Source: Desulfonauticus sp. (GTDB taxonomy: Bacteria > Desulfobacterota > Desulfovibrionia > Desulfovibrionales > Desulfonatronovibrionaceae). Taken from it: a stretch of 64,000 nucleotides of DNA. A program made the position numbers and the translations under genes. This document shows positions 28,188 through 37,649 of this stretch, piece after piece. The notes below the pieces were generated by a model, which was given only the letters and a program-made list of their open reading frames with translations, ran no database searches and was not told where the DNA came from. The stretch lies in NCBI GenBank assembly GCA_030950395.1, contig JAUZRP010000014.1, forward strand, positions 1 through 64,000, in the 5' to 3' direction. How positions within the stretch are numbered: the first letter of the stretch is position 1; every line of letters starts with the position of its first letter.

Positions 28188-28603
28188 AACTCCTTAAGCT
28201 ATATTTCCCTGGTGGGACTCAATAATTTATAATATTTTACTGATTTACTAGTTTTCTCTTTTCTCTGCAAAAGAGAGTTTTATGAAAAGGCCATTCACGG
28301 TATTTATAAGGTCAATAAACAATAATACTATTTTAGCAAATTAAAAATTTTTTTCAAGTTTTGAGAAAAAATTATTTAATTAAAATTTGACGTGTTAATA
28401 AATATTCGCAGTTGTGCTGTTGAGTGTTGAAGTTGACATAGAGTTTTTGTGTAGCTTTGAGGTTAATTTTTTATTCACATAACCAGCAAACAAAGTTTTT
28501 TGTAAAGCGTAACAAATGCTCATTAGACCATTTGGCTTGTCTCTGTCAAAGTTTTTGAGACAACTGGATTGGAATAAATTTTATTTTTTAAAAGGGAGTT
28601 TTG
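28188..28603. other. Long intergenic region between divergent genes
   Basis: 416 nt of AT-rich sequence between the SNF2 gene and the solute-binding protein gene, so it must hold promoters in both directions. TTGACA at 28433-28438 is the only strong -35-like hexamer; no good -10 follows. TTGTCTC/GAGACAA (28537-28563) can form a 7-bp stem with a 13-nt loop in the leader. A stretch at 28384-28417 (AAATTTGAC to CGCAGTT) weakly resembles the dispersed repeat. No gene is visible. Confidence 0.4.
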
Positions 28604-30184
28604 GTGTCTAGGTTTTTAGTTTTTATTGTGATTGCAATTTTTAGTGTGAATGTCTATGCTAGGGATTTTGGGGGAAGAATTATTATTGGTTTAAATGGCG
28701 AACCAAGCAATTTAATTCCTCCATTAGCTACAGATTCGGCTTCGCATGAGGTAAGTGATCTGATTTATGTTAGTTTGGTGAAATACAACAAAAATTTAAA
28801 AATAGTTCCCTGGGCAGCTAAAAGTTTTAAAATTTTAGATGGGGGCAAAAAAATAAGGTTTAAATTACGTAAAAATATTTTCTGGTTTGATGGTTATCCC
28901 CTTACTGCTGAGGATGTATATTTTACTTATAAATTAATGATAAATCCCAAAACACCTACTGCTTATGGCGAAGATTTTAAACTGGTCAAAAATTTCAAAA
29001 TAATTTCTCCTTATGAGTTTGAAGTCATTTATCCTAGAGTTTATGCTCAGGCTTTGGCTTCCTGGGGTATTGCTATTTTGCCCAAACATATTTTAGAAAA
29101 GGAAAATTTGCTTAATACTAAATATACCAGAAATCCCATGGGAGCTGGTCCTTATTATTTAAAAGAATGGGAGCCAGGCCGAAGATTAGTATTGGATGTG
29201 AATAAAAATTATTTTGAAGGCAGAGCCTGTCTTGATGAAGTGATATATCGCATTATACCTGATCTTGGCACAATGTTTTTGGAGCTAAAAGCCAGAAACT
29301 TAGATTTGATGAATTTAACCCCTCTTCAATACAAATATCAAACCATAACTAATTTTTGGCAGGATAATTTTAATAAGTACAAATATCTTTCTTTTGCCTA
29401 TACATATTTGGGTTATAATTTAAGACATCCTTTTTTTAGAGATATTAGAGTAAGACAGGCTATAGCATATGCTTTAAATAAACAAGAAATTATTCAAGGA
29501 GTATTGCTTGGACTTGGGAAGTCAACCATAGGTCCTTATAAGCCAGGTACGTGGGTTTATAATAATAAATTAAAAGATTATCCCTATAATCCTAAAAAAG
29601 CTCTCGTCTTGTTAAAAGAGGCAGGTTTTGCGGACAAAGATAAAGATGGCATATTAGAAAAAGACGGTAAACCTTTTGTTTTTACTTTACTCACCAATCA
29701 GGGAAATAGTTTAAGGCTTAAAACAGCAATTATTATTCAATATCGATTGGCCCAAATAGGCATAAAAGTAAAGATTCGAACTGTGGAGTGGGCTACGTTT
29801 ATTCATGATTTTATTGATAAAGGAAGATTTGATGCAGTAATTTTAGGTTGGTCCATTCCTCAGGATCCAGACCTGTACGACGTGTGGCATTCTTCTAAAG
29901 CTGTTCCTGGAGGTTTGAATTTTATTGGTTTTAAAAATAAGGAAGTTGATGAATTATTAGAACAAGGAAGACAGACTTTAGATATTCAAAAACGAAAAAA
30001 AATATACGATCGAGTGCAGGAAATTTTACACTTTGAACAACCTTATTGTTTTTTATACGTGCCTATGGCCTTACCTATTGTCCACAAGAGATTTAGATCT
30101 ATAAAACCTGCTCCTGCAGGCATAAGTTATAATTTTATTCATTGGTGGGTACCTAAAAGAGAGCAAACTTTTTTTCTTCCTTAG
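28604..30184 (+). CDS. ABC-transporter solute-binding protein, family 5 (peptide/nickel type)
   Basis: Periplasmic substrate-binding protein of the DppA/OppA family. It has a Sec signal peptide (about 1-22, FLVFIVIAIFSVNVYA), then GGRIIIGLNGEPSNLIPPLATDSA, the family signature IRFKLRKNIFWFDGYPLTAEDV, and AIAYALNKQEIIQGVLLG. AAGGGAG (28592-28598) favours GTG 28604 over the TTG at 28601. Permease and ATPase genes are not adjacent, so it is an orphan binding protein here. The ligand (peptide, nickel chelate or sugar) cannot be told. Confidence 0.9.
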   Translation: MSRFLVFIVIAIFSVNVYARDFGGRIIIGLNGEPSNLIPPLATDSASHEVSDLIYVSLVKYNKNLKIVPWAAKSFKILDGGKKIRFKLRKNIFWFDGYPLTAEDVYFTYKLMINPKTPTAYGEDFKLVKNFKIISPYEFEVIYPRVYAQALASWGIAILPKHILEKENLLNTKYTRNPMGAGPYYLKEWEPGRRLVLDVNKNYFEGRACLDEVIYRIIPDLGTMFLELKARNLDLMNLTPLQYKYQTITNFWQDNFNKYKYLSFAYTYLGYNLRHPFFRDIRVRQAIAYALNKQEIIQGVLLGLGKSTIGPYKPGTWVYNNKLKDYPYNPKKALVLLKEAGFADKDKDGILEKDGKPFVFTLLTNQGNSLRLKTAIIIQYRLAQIGIKVKIRTVEWATFIHDFIDKGRFDAVILGWSIPQDPDLYDVWHSSKAVPGGLNFIGFKNKEVDELLEQGRQTLDIQKRKKIYDRVQEILHFEQPYCFLYVPMALPIVHKRFRSIKPAPAGISYNFIHWWVPKREQTFFLP

Positions 30185-30192
30185 TTATACGT

Positions 30193-31218
30193 ATGTACAC
30201 ATTACAACAAATTCCTCCTCAGGCGGCGCATTGTGTGTTAAAGGTAGAAAATTTTTTGCACGAGCAGGGTATTCTTGTTCAAAATAAAAAAGTGCTGGTG
30301 GCTTTGTCTGGAGGCCCTGATTCTACGGCTTTGGTTATTATTTTATGTTTGCTCCGTCAGCGTTTGGGACTAGATGTGGAAGCCCTATACTTAAATCATG
30401 GGCTTAGAGAAGAGTCTGTGGATGAAGAAGTTTTTGTAAAAAAATTGGGAACAATCTGGAAATTTCCCGTAACTATTTTAAAAACCAAGATAAAATTATT
30501 GGCAACTAAGACTCATAGTGGTATAGAAGAGTGTAGTCGCAGGTTGAGATATTTAGTTTTAAAAAGGTTCTTAATAAAACAAAAATGTCATTATATTGCC
30601 CTGGGACACCAGTTAAATGATTTGGCAGAAGACGTGCTTTTGAGAATGTTAAGGGGAGCTGGTTGGCCAGCTTTGGGCGGAATGGATGCTTATCGAGAAA
30701 AAGAAAAGATTATAAGGCCCTTACTTTTTTTGACTAAGCAGGAAATTGAACAGTTTTTAGGTTTGTTAAAACAGAACTACTGTGTGGATAAGTCTAATTT
30801 TGAGTTAAATGTGCTCAGAAATAGAGTAAGACATACTATACTTCCCTTGTTTTGTGCGGAAAACCCTTCTTTTCTAAAAAATATTTATAGACTTTGGCAA
30901 TTATCTCAAATAGATAAAAAAGATTTTAACTTTAAAATATCTTTGTTAGGAGATGTTCAAAAAGGTCGAAGCCTATTTTTGGCCAGAGAACGCTTAGATT
31001 GTTTTTTACCAGGAGAGAGACTTAGAATATATGCCTACTTTTTAAATCAATTAGGTACGGGTCAGGTCTTGAGTGAAAACCTTTTTAAACTTGAACAATG
31101 TTTTAAACAAAAAGCAAAAAATAAGAAGATACAATTTCCTGGCAATAAAATGGCTATTGTGAATAAAAGAGGAGTTTTTTTGTTAAAAAAGGAGAAAAGT
31201 TATGGAAACAAAAAATAA
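30193..31218 (+). CDS. tilS: tRNA(Ile)-lysidine synthase
   Basis: Modifies C34 of tRNA(Ile2) to lysidine so that it reads AUA, an essential function. The 341-aa N-type ATPase has the PP-loop VALSGGPDSTALV (about 36-48), LNHGLREES, GHQLNDLAEDVLLRMLRGAGWPALGGM and RNRVRHTILP. It is shorter at the C-terminus than the E. coli enzyme, as in many bacteria. It overlaps the next gene by 17 nt. Confidence 0.94.
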   Translation: MYTLQQIPPQAAHCVLKVENFLHEQGILVQNKKVLVALSGGPDSTALVIILCLLRQRLGLDVEALYLNHGLREESVDEEVFVKKLGTIWKFPVTILKTKIKLLATKTHSGIEECSRRLRYLVLKRFLIKQKCHYIALGHQLNDLAEDVLLRMLRGAGWPALGGMDAYREKEKIIRPLLFLTKQEIEQFLGLLKQNYCVDKSNFELNVLRNRVRHTILPLFCAENPSFLKNIYRLWQLSQIDKKDFNFKISLLGDVQKGRSLFLARERLDCFLPGERLRIYAYFLNQLGTGQVLSENLFKLEQCFKQKAKNKKIQFPGNKMAIVNKRGVFLLKKEKSYGNKK

Positions 31219-32296
31219 TAAATGGTTGTTAATCTTGATTTTCATTGGTTTAGTTTTTATTTTAGGTGTGCTTTGGGGGATTAAATACTTTTTGTCCAGG
31301 GAAACTGGAGAGCAACCTAGCGCCAATACTAGTAAAATAATTTCTACTATCAATCATACAGTAGAAAATAGCAATGTAACAAAAGTTCCCCAGGGTAAAC
31401 TTTTTGAAAATGTTTTTAGTGAACAGCAAAATGTTTCTAAAAATAAGACTGTAGAGTCGGAGCAAAATATAACTTCTAATGAAAACCAATCTCTAGTAGA
31501 ACAAACAGTTTCTAGAGAGAAAGTATTAAAAAATAAAAAAGAGTCAGTTAATACATGTGTTTTGCCTTCTAATTCTTTATTAAGATTTAATTTTTTTACA
31601 CGTCTGGCCACTTTTTTAACAAATCACTATGATTTTAAAACAAAAAAATTTAGTTTTTCTTTGAAACAGATTAATCTTACCTTTGGAATAAAGGTAAATA
31701 ATTTTTTTAACGTCAATCAAAATATGGATATTTATCAACAGAGATATGAAATTTTAAAGTATCTTTTAAATAAAGATTTTATAAAGATTTTATTACCCAA
31801 TTTAAATTGTTTATTTTATAATACATTAGATAAAAAATTAAATTATTTGATAAAAATAAAAAAGATAACAACTGAAGATAAGCATAATTTTTATTCAAAA
31901 TTAGTAGATAAAATAAAAAATTATAACAGATGCATATCTATTTTTATTGATAAAAATGAGTTAATGTATAATTATATCCAAGATTATTTTTTATTACAAG
32001 AACGTTTAACTAAAGTTTATGAAACCTATTGGACTCTAAACGATAATGATATAGAACAAAAAGAAAAACTTGGGACTATGATAAAAAAATATATATTTTC
32101 CAGAGAATTGTTGAGGAAGAAGATTTTGAAACAATTTAGGCAGATAAAGGGGATAAGTGATTCAGATAAATTGTATTTATGTTTTTGGCTGTATAGACGG
32201 ATAGTAACGAATAAGTTTAGTTTATTTCAACTGCAAAATTTAGTAGATGGCTTATATCAAACAGGGGAATTTATTCGTTTACAAGCTAAAAGTTAG
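31202..32296 (+). CDS. Membrane-anchored protein of unknown function
   Basis: Not recognised. A 364-aa protein with one N-terminal membrane helix (about 8-30, WLLILIFIGLVFILGVLWGI), a polar low-complexity linker rich in Ser, Asn, Gln and Glu (about 35-120), and a Lys/Asn/Tyr-rich helical C-terminal domain. The C-terminal part is presumably periplasmic. GGAG (31191-31194) supports the ATG inside the 3' end of tilS. It is probably co-translated with tilS, but nothing suggests a tRNA role. Confidence 0.6.
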   Translation: METKNNKWLLILIFIGLVFILGVLWGIKYFLSRETGEQPSANTSKIISTINHTVENSNVTKVPQGKLFENVFSEQQNVSKNKTVESEQNITSNENQSLVEQTVSREKVLKNKKESVNTCVLPSNSLLRFNFFTRLATFLTNHYDFKTKKFSFSLKQINLTFGIKVNNFFNVNQNMDIYQQRYEILKYLLNKDFIKILLPNLNCLFYNTLDKKLNYLIKIKKITTEDKHNFYSKLVDKIKNYNRCISIFIDKNELMYNYIQDYFLLQERLTKVYETYWTLNDNDIEQKEKLGTMIKKYIFSRELLRKKILKQFRQIKGISDSDKLYLCFWLYRRIVTNKFSLFQLQNLVDGLYQTGEFIRLQAKS

Positions 32297-32398
32297 CTTT
32301 TATAGATAATTTTGCTGCTTTTACCGAAAAATTTGGTTAGGGGATAAATTTTTGAGTTAATGTTAAACGTTAGTAAAAAATTTTGTTAGGAGGGGAAA

Positions 32399-32680
32399 AT
32401 GAATTATCCTAGTTGGAGAACCCTTGAGCTAGGAGCAGCTATTACTACTCCGGGTAATGCTGCTGAGTTAAAAACAGGTGATTGGAGGACAGAGTTTCCT
32501 GTTTTAGATGAGGAAAAGTGTGTAAAATGTGGTTTGTGTGCTATATATTGCCCAGAATTTTGCATTCATGAAGATGATACTGGTTATTTTAGGGCTGATT
32601 TGTATTATTGTAAAGGATGTGGCATTTGTGTTCACGAGTGTCCCAAAGATGCTTTAACCATGCAACTGGAGGAAAAGTAA
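32399..32680 (+). CDS. porD: 2-oxoacid (pyruvate):ferredoxin oxidoreductase, delta (ferredoxin) subunit
   Basis: A 93-aa ferredoxin subunit with two [4Fe-4S] motifs, CVKCGLCAIYCPEFC and CKGCGICVHECP. It opens with the PorD-like segment WRTLELGAAITTPGNAAELKTGDWRTEFPVLD. It shuttles electrons from the TPP site to external ferredoxin. Its TAA overlaps the alpha-subunit ATG (TAATG). AGGAGGGGAAA is a strong ribosome-binding site. Confidence 0.92.
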   Translation: MNYPSWRTLELGAAITTPGNAAELKTGDWRTEFPVLDEEKCVKCGLCAIYCPEFCIHEDDTGYFRADLYYCKGCGICVHECPKDALTMQLEEK

Positions 32681-33852
32681 TGGCTAAAAGAATTGGCATA
32701 GAAAATTCACTTGCTGTGGCTGAGGCCGTGAAATTGGCCAGAGCAGAGGTAATTGCTGCTTATCCTATTACTCCTCAAACCCATATTGTGGAAGAATTGT
32801 CTCAGATTGTGGCCAATGGAGAACTTGAGGCTGAGTTTATCCCTGTGGAGTCAGAACATTCAGCTATGAGTGCAGCTATAGGAGCATCTGCTGCTGGGGC
32901 AAGGGTTTATACAGCTACTGCTTCCCAAGGATTGGCTTTGATGCATGAAATTTTATTTATTGCGTCTAGTTTGAGATTGCCTATTGTGATGACTGTAGCC
33001 AACAGATCTTTGTCCGGTCCCATTTCTATCTGGAATGATCACTCAGACGTTATGGCTGAAAGAGACATGGGTTGGATTCAAGTTTTTGGGGAAAATGGAC
33101 AAGAAGTCTTTGATCTGACTATTATGGCTTTTAGGATTGCCGAAGATAAGAGGGTATTACTCCCTGTGGCAGTGAATATGGATGGTTTTATTTTAACTCA
33201 CATGATTGAATCTATAGAAATAGAAGAGCAGGAAAAAATTGATAAATTTTTACCACCTTACAAACCAGTGTTAAGATTAGATCCTGCACATCCAATCAGT
33301 ATGGGCCCTGTAGGGGTACCAGAGATATATGCAGAGGCCAAAAAGCAGCAGGAAGTAGCTTTGTTAGAAAGTAAGGCCGTGATAAAAGAAGTATTTAAAG
33401 AATGGGCTGAGCAGTTTGGAAGAGCTTATAATTTGATAGAAACAAATGGCCCCGAGCAAGCTGAGGTAGTTTTTATAACCATGGGTTCTTTAGGAGAGAC
33501 TGTGATGTCTGCTTTGGATTTGATAAATGTTCAGGGAGATAAGGCCAGACAGGTAAGAATAAGACTCTGGCGTCCTTTTCCAGAGGAGGAATTATTGGCT
33601 GCTCTTGAAGGGGCTAAAAAAGTTATAGTTATTGACAGGGCTGTCTCTTTTGGTACCAGTTATGGACCAGTAGCTGGAGAAATTAGATCTATGTTGTATA
33701 AATTAAAAGAACAGCCTGAAGTCTATAATTTTATTTGTGGACTTGGCGGAAGGGACGTAACTCGTCAAGAGTTCAAACAAATGTATGAGTTGGCAGAGCA
33801 GGGGCAATATAAAGATAAATATTTAATCTGGGGAGTAAGAGAAAATGACTAG
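32680..33852 (+). CDS. porA: 2-oxoacid (pyruvate):ferredoxin oxidoreductase, alpha subunit
   Basis: Substrate- and pyrimidine-binding subunit. The ORF track starts at 32617 inside porD; the real start is the ATG at 32680, preceded by GGAGG and giving [21 protein letters not shown] (390 aa). Family features are [39 protein letters not shown] and [19 protein letters not shown]. The C-terminal domain ends IWGVREND. It overlaps the beta subunit by 8 nt. Pyruvate is the most likely substrate, but 2-oxoisovalerate cannot be excluded by eye. Confidence 0.93.
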   Translation: MAKRIGIENSLAVAEAVKLARAEVIAAYPITPQTHIVEELSQIVANGELEAEFIPVESEHSAMSAAIGASAAGARVYTATASQGLALMHEILFIASSLRLPIVMTVANRSLSGPISIWNDHSDVMAERDMGWIQVFGENGQEVFDLTIMAFRIAEDKRVLLPVAVNMDGFILTHMIESIEIEEQEKIDKFLPPYKPVLRLDPAHPISMGPVGVPEIYAEAKKQQEVALLESKAVIKEVFKEWAEQFGRAYNLIETNGPEQAEVVFITMGSLGETVMSALDLINVQGDKARQVRIRLWRPFPEEELLAALEGAKKVIVIDRAVSFGTSYGPVAGEIRSMLYKLKEQPEVYNFICGLGGRDVTRQEFKQMYELAEQGQYKDKYLIWGVREND

Positions 33853-34774
33853 AGAAATAAATTTTGAAAAAATTACTGCTAAAAATATTCCTACAGAATC
33901 TTTAATAAGTTGTGGACACAGAGGTTGTCAGGGATGTGGAGAAGTTTTAGCCATGGGTATGGTAATGAAGGCAGCAGGTCCCAATACCATAGTCGCTAAT
34001 GCCACTGGTTGTATGGAAATTATTACCTCACCTTTTCCTCAAACTGCCTGGAAAACTCCATGGATTCACGTTGCTTTTGAAAATGCGGCTGCTGTTGCTT
34101 CTGGTATAGAAGCAGCCTTAAAGATTTTGAAAAAAAAGGGACAGATAAAAGACAAACCAAACGTGATTGCCTTTGCTGGTGATGGAGGCACGGCGGATAT
34201 TGGTTTGCAGGCCCTCTCTGGAGCCTTAGAAAGAGGGCACAATTTTCTTTATGTGTGTCTAGATAACGAGGCCTATATGAATACTGGAATTCAGCGTTCT
34301 AGTTCTACTCCTTTTGGTGCTTCCACCACTACTTCTCCTCCTGGTAAAAAGAGTAAAGGCCAATGTACCTGGAAAAAAAACGTGGCTATGATTGCAGCTG
34401 CTCACGATATACCGTATGTGGCTACAGCCAGTCCGGCTTATCATCTGGATCTTATGAATAAAGTCCGTAAAGCTCTGGCTGTGGAGGGGCCTGCTTATAT
34501 TCAGATTTATTCTCCCTGCCCTACGGGATGGAAGAGTAAACCAGAGCAAAGCATAGAAATTGCCAGATTAGCTGTGCAAACAGGCGTGTTTCCTCTTTTT
34601 GAAGTAGAGTATGGAAAGTTTAAATTAACTCAAAAAACAAAAGAATTAAAACCTGTAGAGCAGTATTTAAAATTACAAAAGAGATTTAGACATCTTCAGG
34701 AAGAAGATATTGCTTATATCCAAGATAAAGTGAAAGCAAATTTTGAAAAACTTCAAAAGCTGTGCGAATTATAG
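33845..34774 (+). CDS. porB: 2-oxoacid (pyruvate):ferredoxin oxidoreductase, beta subunit
   Basis: The TPP-binding subunit, 309 aa. It has cluster cysteines in [21 protein letters not shown] and YSPCPTGW, and the TPP motif [23 protein letters not shown]. In many four-subunit enzymes a gamma subunit is encoded alongside; here the operon ends at a strong terminator immediately after porB. The gamma partner must be elsewhere, or the enzyme works without it. Confidence 0.93.
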   Translation: MTREINFEKITAKNIPTESLISCGHRGCQGCGEVLAMGMVMKAAGPNTIVANATGCMEIITSPFPQTAWKTPWIHVAFENAAAVASGIEAALKILKKKGQIKDKPNVIAFAGDGGTADIGLQALSGALERGHNFLYVCLDNEAYMNTGIQRSSSTPFGASTTTSPPGKKSKGQCTWKKNVAMIAAAHDIPYVATASPAYHLDLMNKVRKALAVEGPAYIQIYSPCPTGWKSKPEQSIEIARLAVQTGVFPLFEVEYGKFKLTQKTKELKPVEQYLKLQKRFRHLQEEDIAYIQDKVKANFEKLQKLCEL

Positions 34775-34805
34775 TCTGGCAAGGCAACATAGATTAGTTT
34801 TGATT

Positions 34806-34837
34806 TTAGGGCGTGCTTAAGCACGCCCTAATTTTTT
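34806..34837 (+). terminator. Strong rho-independent terminator after porB
   Basis: TTAGGGCGTGC, loop TTAA, GCACGCCCTAA: a perfect 11-bp stem followed by TTTTTT (34832-34837). It terminates the por operon. It also lies directly after the 3' end of the convergent protease gene, but that strand lacks a T tract. Confidence 0.93.
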
Positions 34838-35660
34838 ATTTAGTATGCATGTCTTTTCTGGGTATGGGAAGATACTCTACGCTAGGCATTTTTCTTACTG
34901 GTTGAGGGTATAGGCTAAGTAATTGGAGGATATCCTCTGGCATGTCATTACTTACCTTTAATCCAAGTTTTTTAGCTTCTTCAAATGTTAGAGCATAATC
35001 GTGAGTCCATCTGCCCTCAGATAAAATTTGTGACAATTCTCTAGCTTTTTCTTCTGGATAATTTTTACTTAACAACTCATAAGCAGCATCTTTGACTTGT
35101 TGGATAGCCATTTGGGCCATATCGGCCATGATGAGGGTCTTATCTTCTAATTTATCTACGTTTTTCTTTTCTACAGTTCTAAGTAAAGATGCGGCAGGAT
35201 ATTGGCCTAATTGAGGGTCAATAGGACCCAAAACAGAAGAATTGGTCATTACTATTTCATCTGCTGCTAAAGCAATCATGGTACCACCGCTCATGGCATA
35301 GTGAGGCACAAAAACCGTAACCTTACCTTTGTGTTGTTTTAAGGCTCTGGCAATTTGTAAAGAGGCCAGTACTAAGCCTCCAGGAGTATGTAAGACAATG
35401 TCTAAAGGTAAGGTAGGATCTGTTAAATGAATTGCCCTGAGCACTTCTTCAGAGTCCTGAATGTCAATATACTTAAATACAGGAAAACCTAAAAAGCTCA
35501 TAGTTTCTTGCCTGTGAATAAGCAAGATTACCCGAGAGTTTCTCTTCTTTTCTATCTTGGCTATAAGTCTTTGACGCGTAGCCTCCAGCATTTTTTGTTT
35601 AAACACAGGCTGAAGGGCTGATAAAATAAAAAATAACCAAAATAAATCCATGTAATTCAT
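34836..35660 (-). CDS. Clp-fold membrane serine protease (SDH-type, PF01972-like)
   Basis: A 274-aa protein with an N-terminal hydrophobic segment (YMDLFWLFFILSAL) and a ClpP/crotonase-like fold: IVLHTPGGLVLASLQIARALK, then the presumed nucleophile serine in HYAMSGGTMIALAADEIVM, and VLGPIDPQLGQYP. This matches the serine-dehydrogenase-proteinase family, related to SppA. It probably degrades membrane or secreted polypeptides. Repeat copy F lies just upstream, and rhomboid is the next gene upstream on the same strand, so both neighbours are membrane proteases. Confidence 0.87.
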   Translation of the reverse strand: MNYMDLFWLFFILSALQPVFKQKMLEATRQRLIAKIEKKRNSRVILLIHRQETMSFLGFPVFKYIDIQDSEEVLRAIHLTDPTLPLDIVLHTPGGLVLASLQIARALKQHKGKVTVFVPHYAMSGGTMIALAADEIVMTNSSVLGPIDPQLGQYPAASLLRTVEKKNVDKLEDKTLIMADMAQMAIQQVKDAAYELLSKNYPEEKARELSQILSEGRWTHDYALTFEEAKKLGLKVSNDMPEDILQLLSLYPQPVRKMPSVEYLPIPRKDMHTK

Positions 35661-35684
35661 AATTTACTCTCCTTTTTTTATTTT

Positions 35685-35725
35685 ACGTAACTGCAAGTTA
35701 GTAACTTTTACCTTTGCAGTTACGT
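35685..35725. repeat. Dispersed element, copy F: minimal paired ends
   Basis: ACGTAACTGCAA (35685-35696) and TTGCAGTTACGT (35714-35725) form a perfect 12-bp inverted repeat with a 17-nt loop, GTTAGTAACTTTTACCT. It is the two termini of the dispersed element with the core missing. It lies between the rhomboid 3' end and the protease 5' end and may also form a transcript hairpin. Confidence 0.8.
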
Positions 35726-35736
35726 GTCTTTTCATT

Positions 35737-36456
35737 TTAATAATTAGTAAAATAGAATTCATCAGGATATAATTTTCGATAATCTCTGTTTTTAAGTAAA
35801 GGTAAAATGAGTAGGCCTATAACAAATCCTCCTATATGAGCAAAAAAAGCTATATTAGAAGAAGCATAAGGCATAGCTAAAGAAAACATCCCAGAAAAGA
35901 GTTGCATGAAAAACCAGATAAGAATGTAAAAAATTGCTGGTATTTCTATAAAGTAGGGAATGAAGAAAATAGGGATAAAAGTAATAATTCTGGAAAAAGG
36001 AAATAATAATAAGTAAGCTCCCATTATACCAGAGATAGCTCCTGAAGCACCTACTGTTGGAATGGTAGAATTTGGATTTACCCAGAAGTGAACTAGATTT
36101 GCTCCAATACCGCATAATAAGTAAAAGATTAGGTATTTTGCATGTCCAAGCCTATCTTCTACATTATCTCCAAAGATAAGCAAAAACCACATGTTACCAA
36201 TAATGTGCAACCAGCCGCCATGTAAAAATAAATTGGTAAAAAAAGGTAAATAATTATTAGGGGATAAACCTGCAATTGTAGCCCATATGGGGTGGGTATA
36301 ACGGGCAGGAACTAATCCATAATGGTAAAATAGCATTTCTAGTTCTACTGGAGATAAAGATGTCTCATAAATAAATATTATACAGTTTATGCCAATCAAA
36401 AGATAATTAATAAAAGGAAATTCTCTGTGAGGTATGGAATCTTTTAAAGGTATCAT
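35737..36456 (-). CDS. Rhomboid-family intramembrane serine protease
   Basis: A 239-aa polytopic membrane protease that cuts within membrane helices. The catalytic pair is visible: serine in TVGASGAISGIMGAYLL and histidine in FAHIGGFVIGLLIL. The family NLFLHGGWLHIIGNMWFLLIFG segment and six or so hydrophobic helices are present. The start has a GGGGAA site. Substrates are unknown. Confidence 0.94.
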   Translation of the reverse strand: MIPLKDSIPHREFPFINYLLIGINCIIFIYETSLSPVELEMLFYHYGLVPARYTHPIWATIAGLSPNNYLPFFTNLFLHGGWLHIIGNMWFLLIFGDNVEDRLGHAKYLIFYLLCGIGANLVHFWVNPNSTIPTVGASGAISGIMGAYLLLFPFSRIITFIPIFFIPYFIEIPAIFYILIWFFMQLFSGMFSLAMPYASSNIAFFAHIGGFVIGLLILPLLKNRDYRKLYPDEFYFTNY

Positions 36457-36572
36457 ATTTTCCCCTTTTTAAAAATAAAGTAAACGATTTTAAAAGTGTT
36501 TAGTTAGTCCAATTGGCAAATACGTCTTTTAATATTGGGTCTAAAAATTTGTTAGTCAAGGGTTAAAGAAAA

Positions 36573-37574
36573 TTATTTTTTTAGTTGATATTTTCTTACA
36601 GCTTTTAGGTGGTCTTTTAGGGTTTTACTGAAATAATGGGATCCATTTCCTTTGGATACAAAATAAAGGTAATTGTTTTTTTGCGGGAATACAGCTGCTT
36701 TTAGGGAATCCAAACCAGGGGAGCAGATAGGACCTGGAGGAAGACCTTTGTGAGTGTAAGTGTTGTAGATGTTGTTAGAATTCTTGAGATCTTTTTTGGT
36801 TAAGTTCCCATTAAATTTTTCTCCCAAGCCATAGATAACAGTTGGGTCTGATTGGAGCAACATGTGTTTGTGGAGTCTGTTTATAAATACTCCCGCAATA
36901 ATAGGTTTTTCTTTTTTTAGGGAAGTCTCTTTTTCAATTATAGAAGCTAAGATTACAAACCTATGAATTTTTTGAGGAGAATATGATTCGAATAATTTTT
37001 TTGTTTCCTGTTGAAAAGTTTTTAACATAAGAGAAACTATTTCATATCCAGAATATTTTTTAGTTTGAGAAAAGAAATAAGTAGAAGGAAATAGATATCC
37101 TTCAGCATTTTTGGCCGGGATATGGAACTTGTGAAGTAAGTTAGGATCTGTAAAAGCTTGATAGAATTTGGCCTTACTTATGAGGCCATGGCGAGAATAA
37201 ATTTGAGCTACTTTCCACCAGGGTAGCCCTTCAGGGATGCACACTGGTTGAAGCAATTCTTTGCCCTGGGATAAGATTTCAAAGATTTTTTTGTAAGACC
37301 AGCAAGGACTTAAATTGTACAATCCTGCTTTTAAGGTTTGATTTTGTCCAAATAACATAGCGCCTAATTTGAAGAGCAAGGGATGTTGTATGATTTTATG
37401 CTGAGTTAAAATCTGGATAATTTTGTTCAAAGGCGTATTGGGTGAAATTTTTACTTGAGTAATAAGTTCTTGATATTGACAACCGGGCGCTTCCCATTTC
37501 TTCTTTAAATAAAAAAAACTCGCTCCACTAATAAATAAACCAACAATTATTAGTATAAGGATAGTTTTTTTCAT
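36573..37574 (-). CDS. mltG: Endolytic murein transglycosylase MltG
   Basis: Cleaves nascent peptidoglycan strands and limits glycan length. The 333-aa protein has an N-terminal membrane anchor (about 2-24), a LysM-like region and the YceG domain. The catalytic glutamate is in ASIIEKETSLKKE, followed by IAGVFINRLHKHMLLQSDPTVIYGLG and YNTYTHKGLPPGPICSPG. ruvX lies upstream on the same strand, a common pairing, separated here by repeat copy G. Confidence 0.94.
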   Translation of the reverse strand: MKKTILILIIVGLFISGASFFYLKKKWEAPGCQYQELITQVKISPNTPLNKIIQILTQHKIIQHPLLFKLGAMLFGQNQTLKAGLYNLSPCWSYKKIFEILSQGKELLQPVCIPEGLPWWKVAQIYSRHGLISKAKFYQAFTDPNLLHKFHIPAKNAEGYLFPSTYFFSQTKKYSGYEIVSLMLKTFQQETKKLFESYSPQKIHRFVILASIIEKETSLKKEKPIIAGVFINRLHKHMLLQSDPTVIYGLGEKFNGNLTKKDLKNSNNIYNTYTHKGLPPGPICSPGLDSLKAAVFPQKNNYLYFVSKGNGSHYFSKTLKDHLKAVRKYQLKK

Positions 37575-37649
37575 TTTTTGTAAATAAGGGTTGATTTAGA
37601 AGCTAACTGATTCAGGATGTCTTAAAATCATAAATTATTATATGATCAC

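Noticed and set aside
28384-28417. Possible ninth copy of the dispersed element (AAATTTGAC to CGCAGTT)
   Set aside because: Only two short blocks resemble the family, without paired termini or the core; in AT-rich DNA this could be chance.
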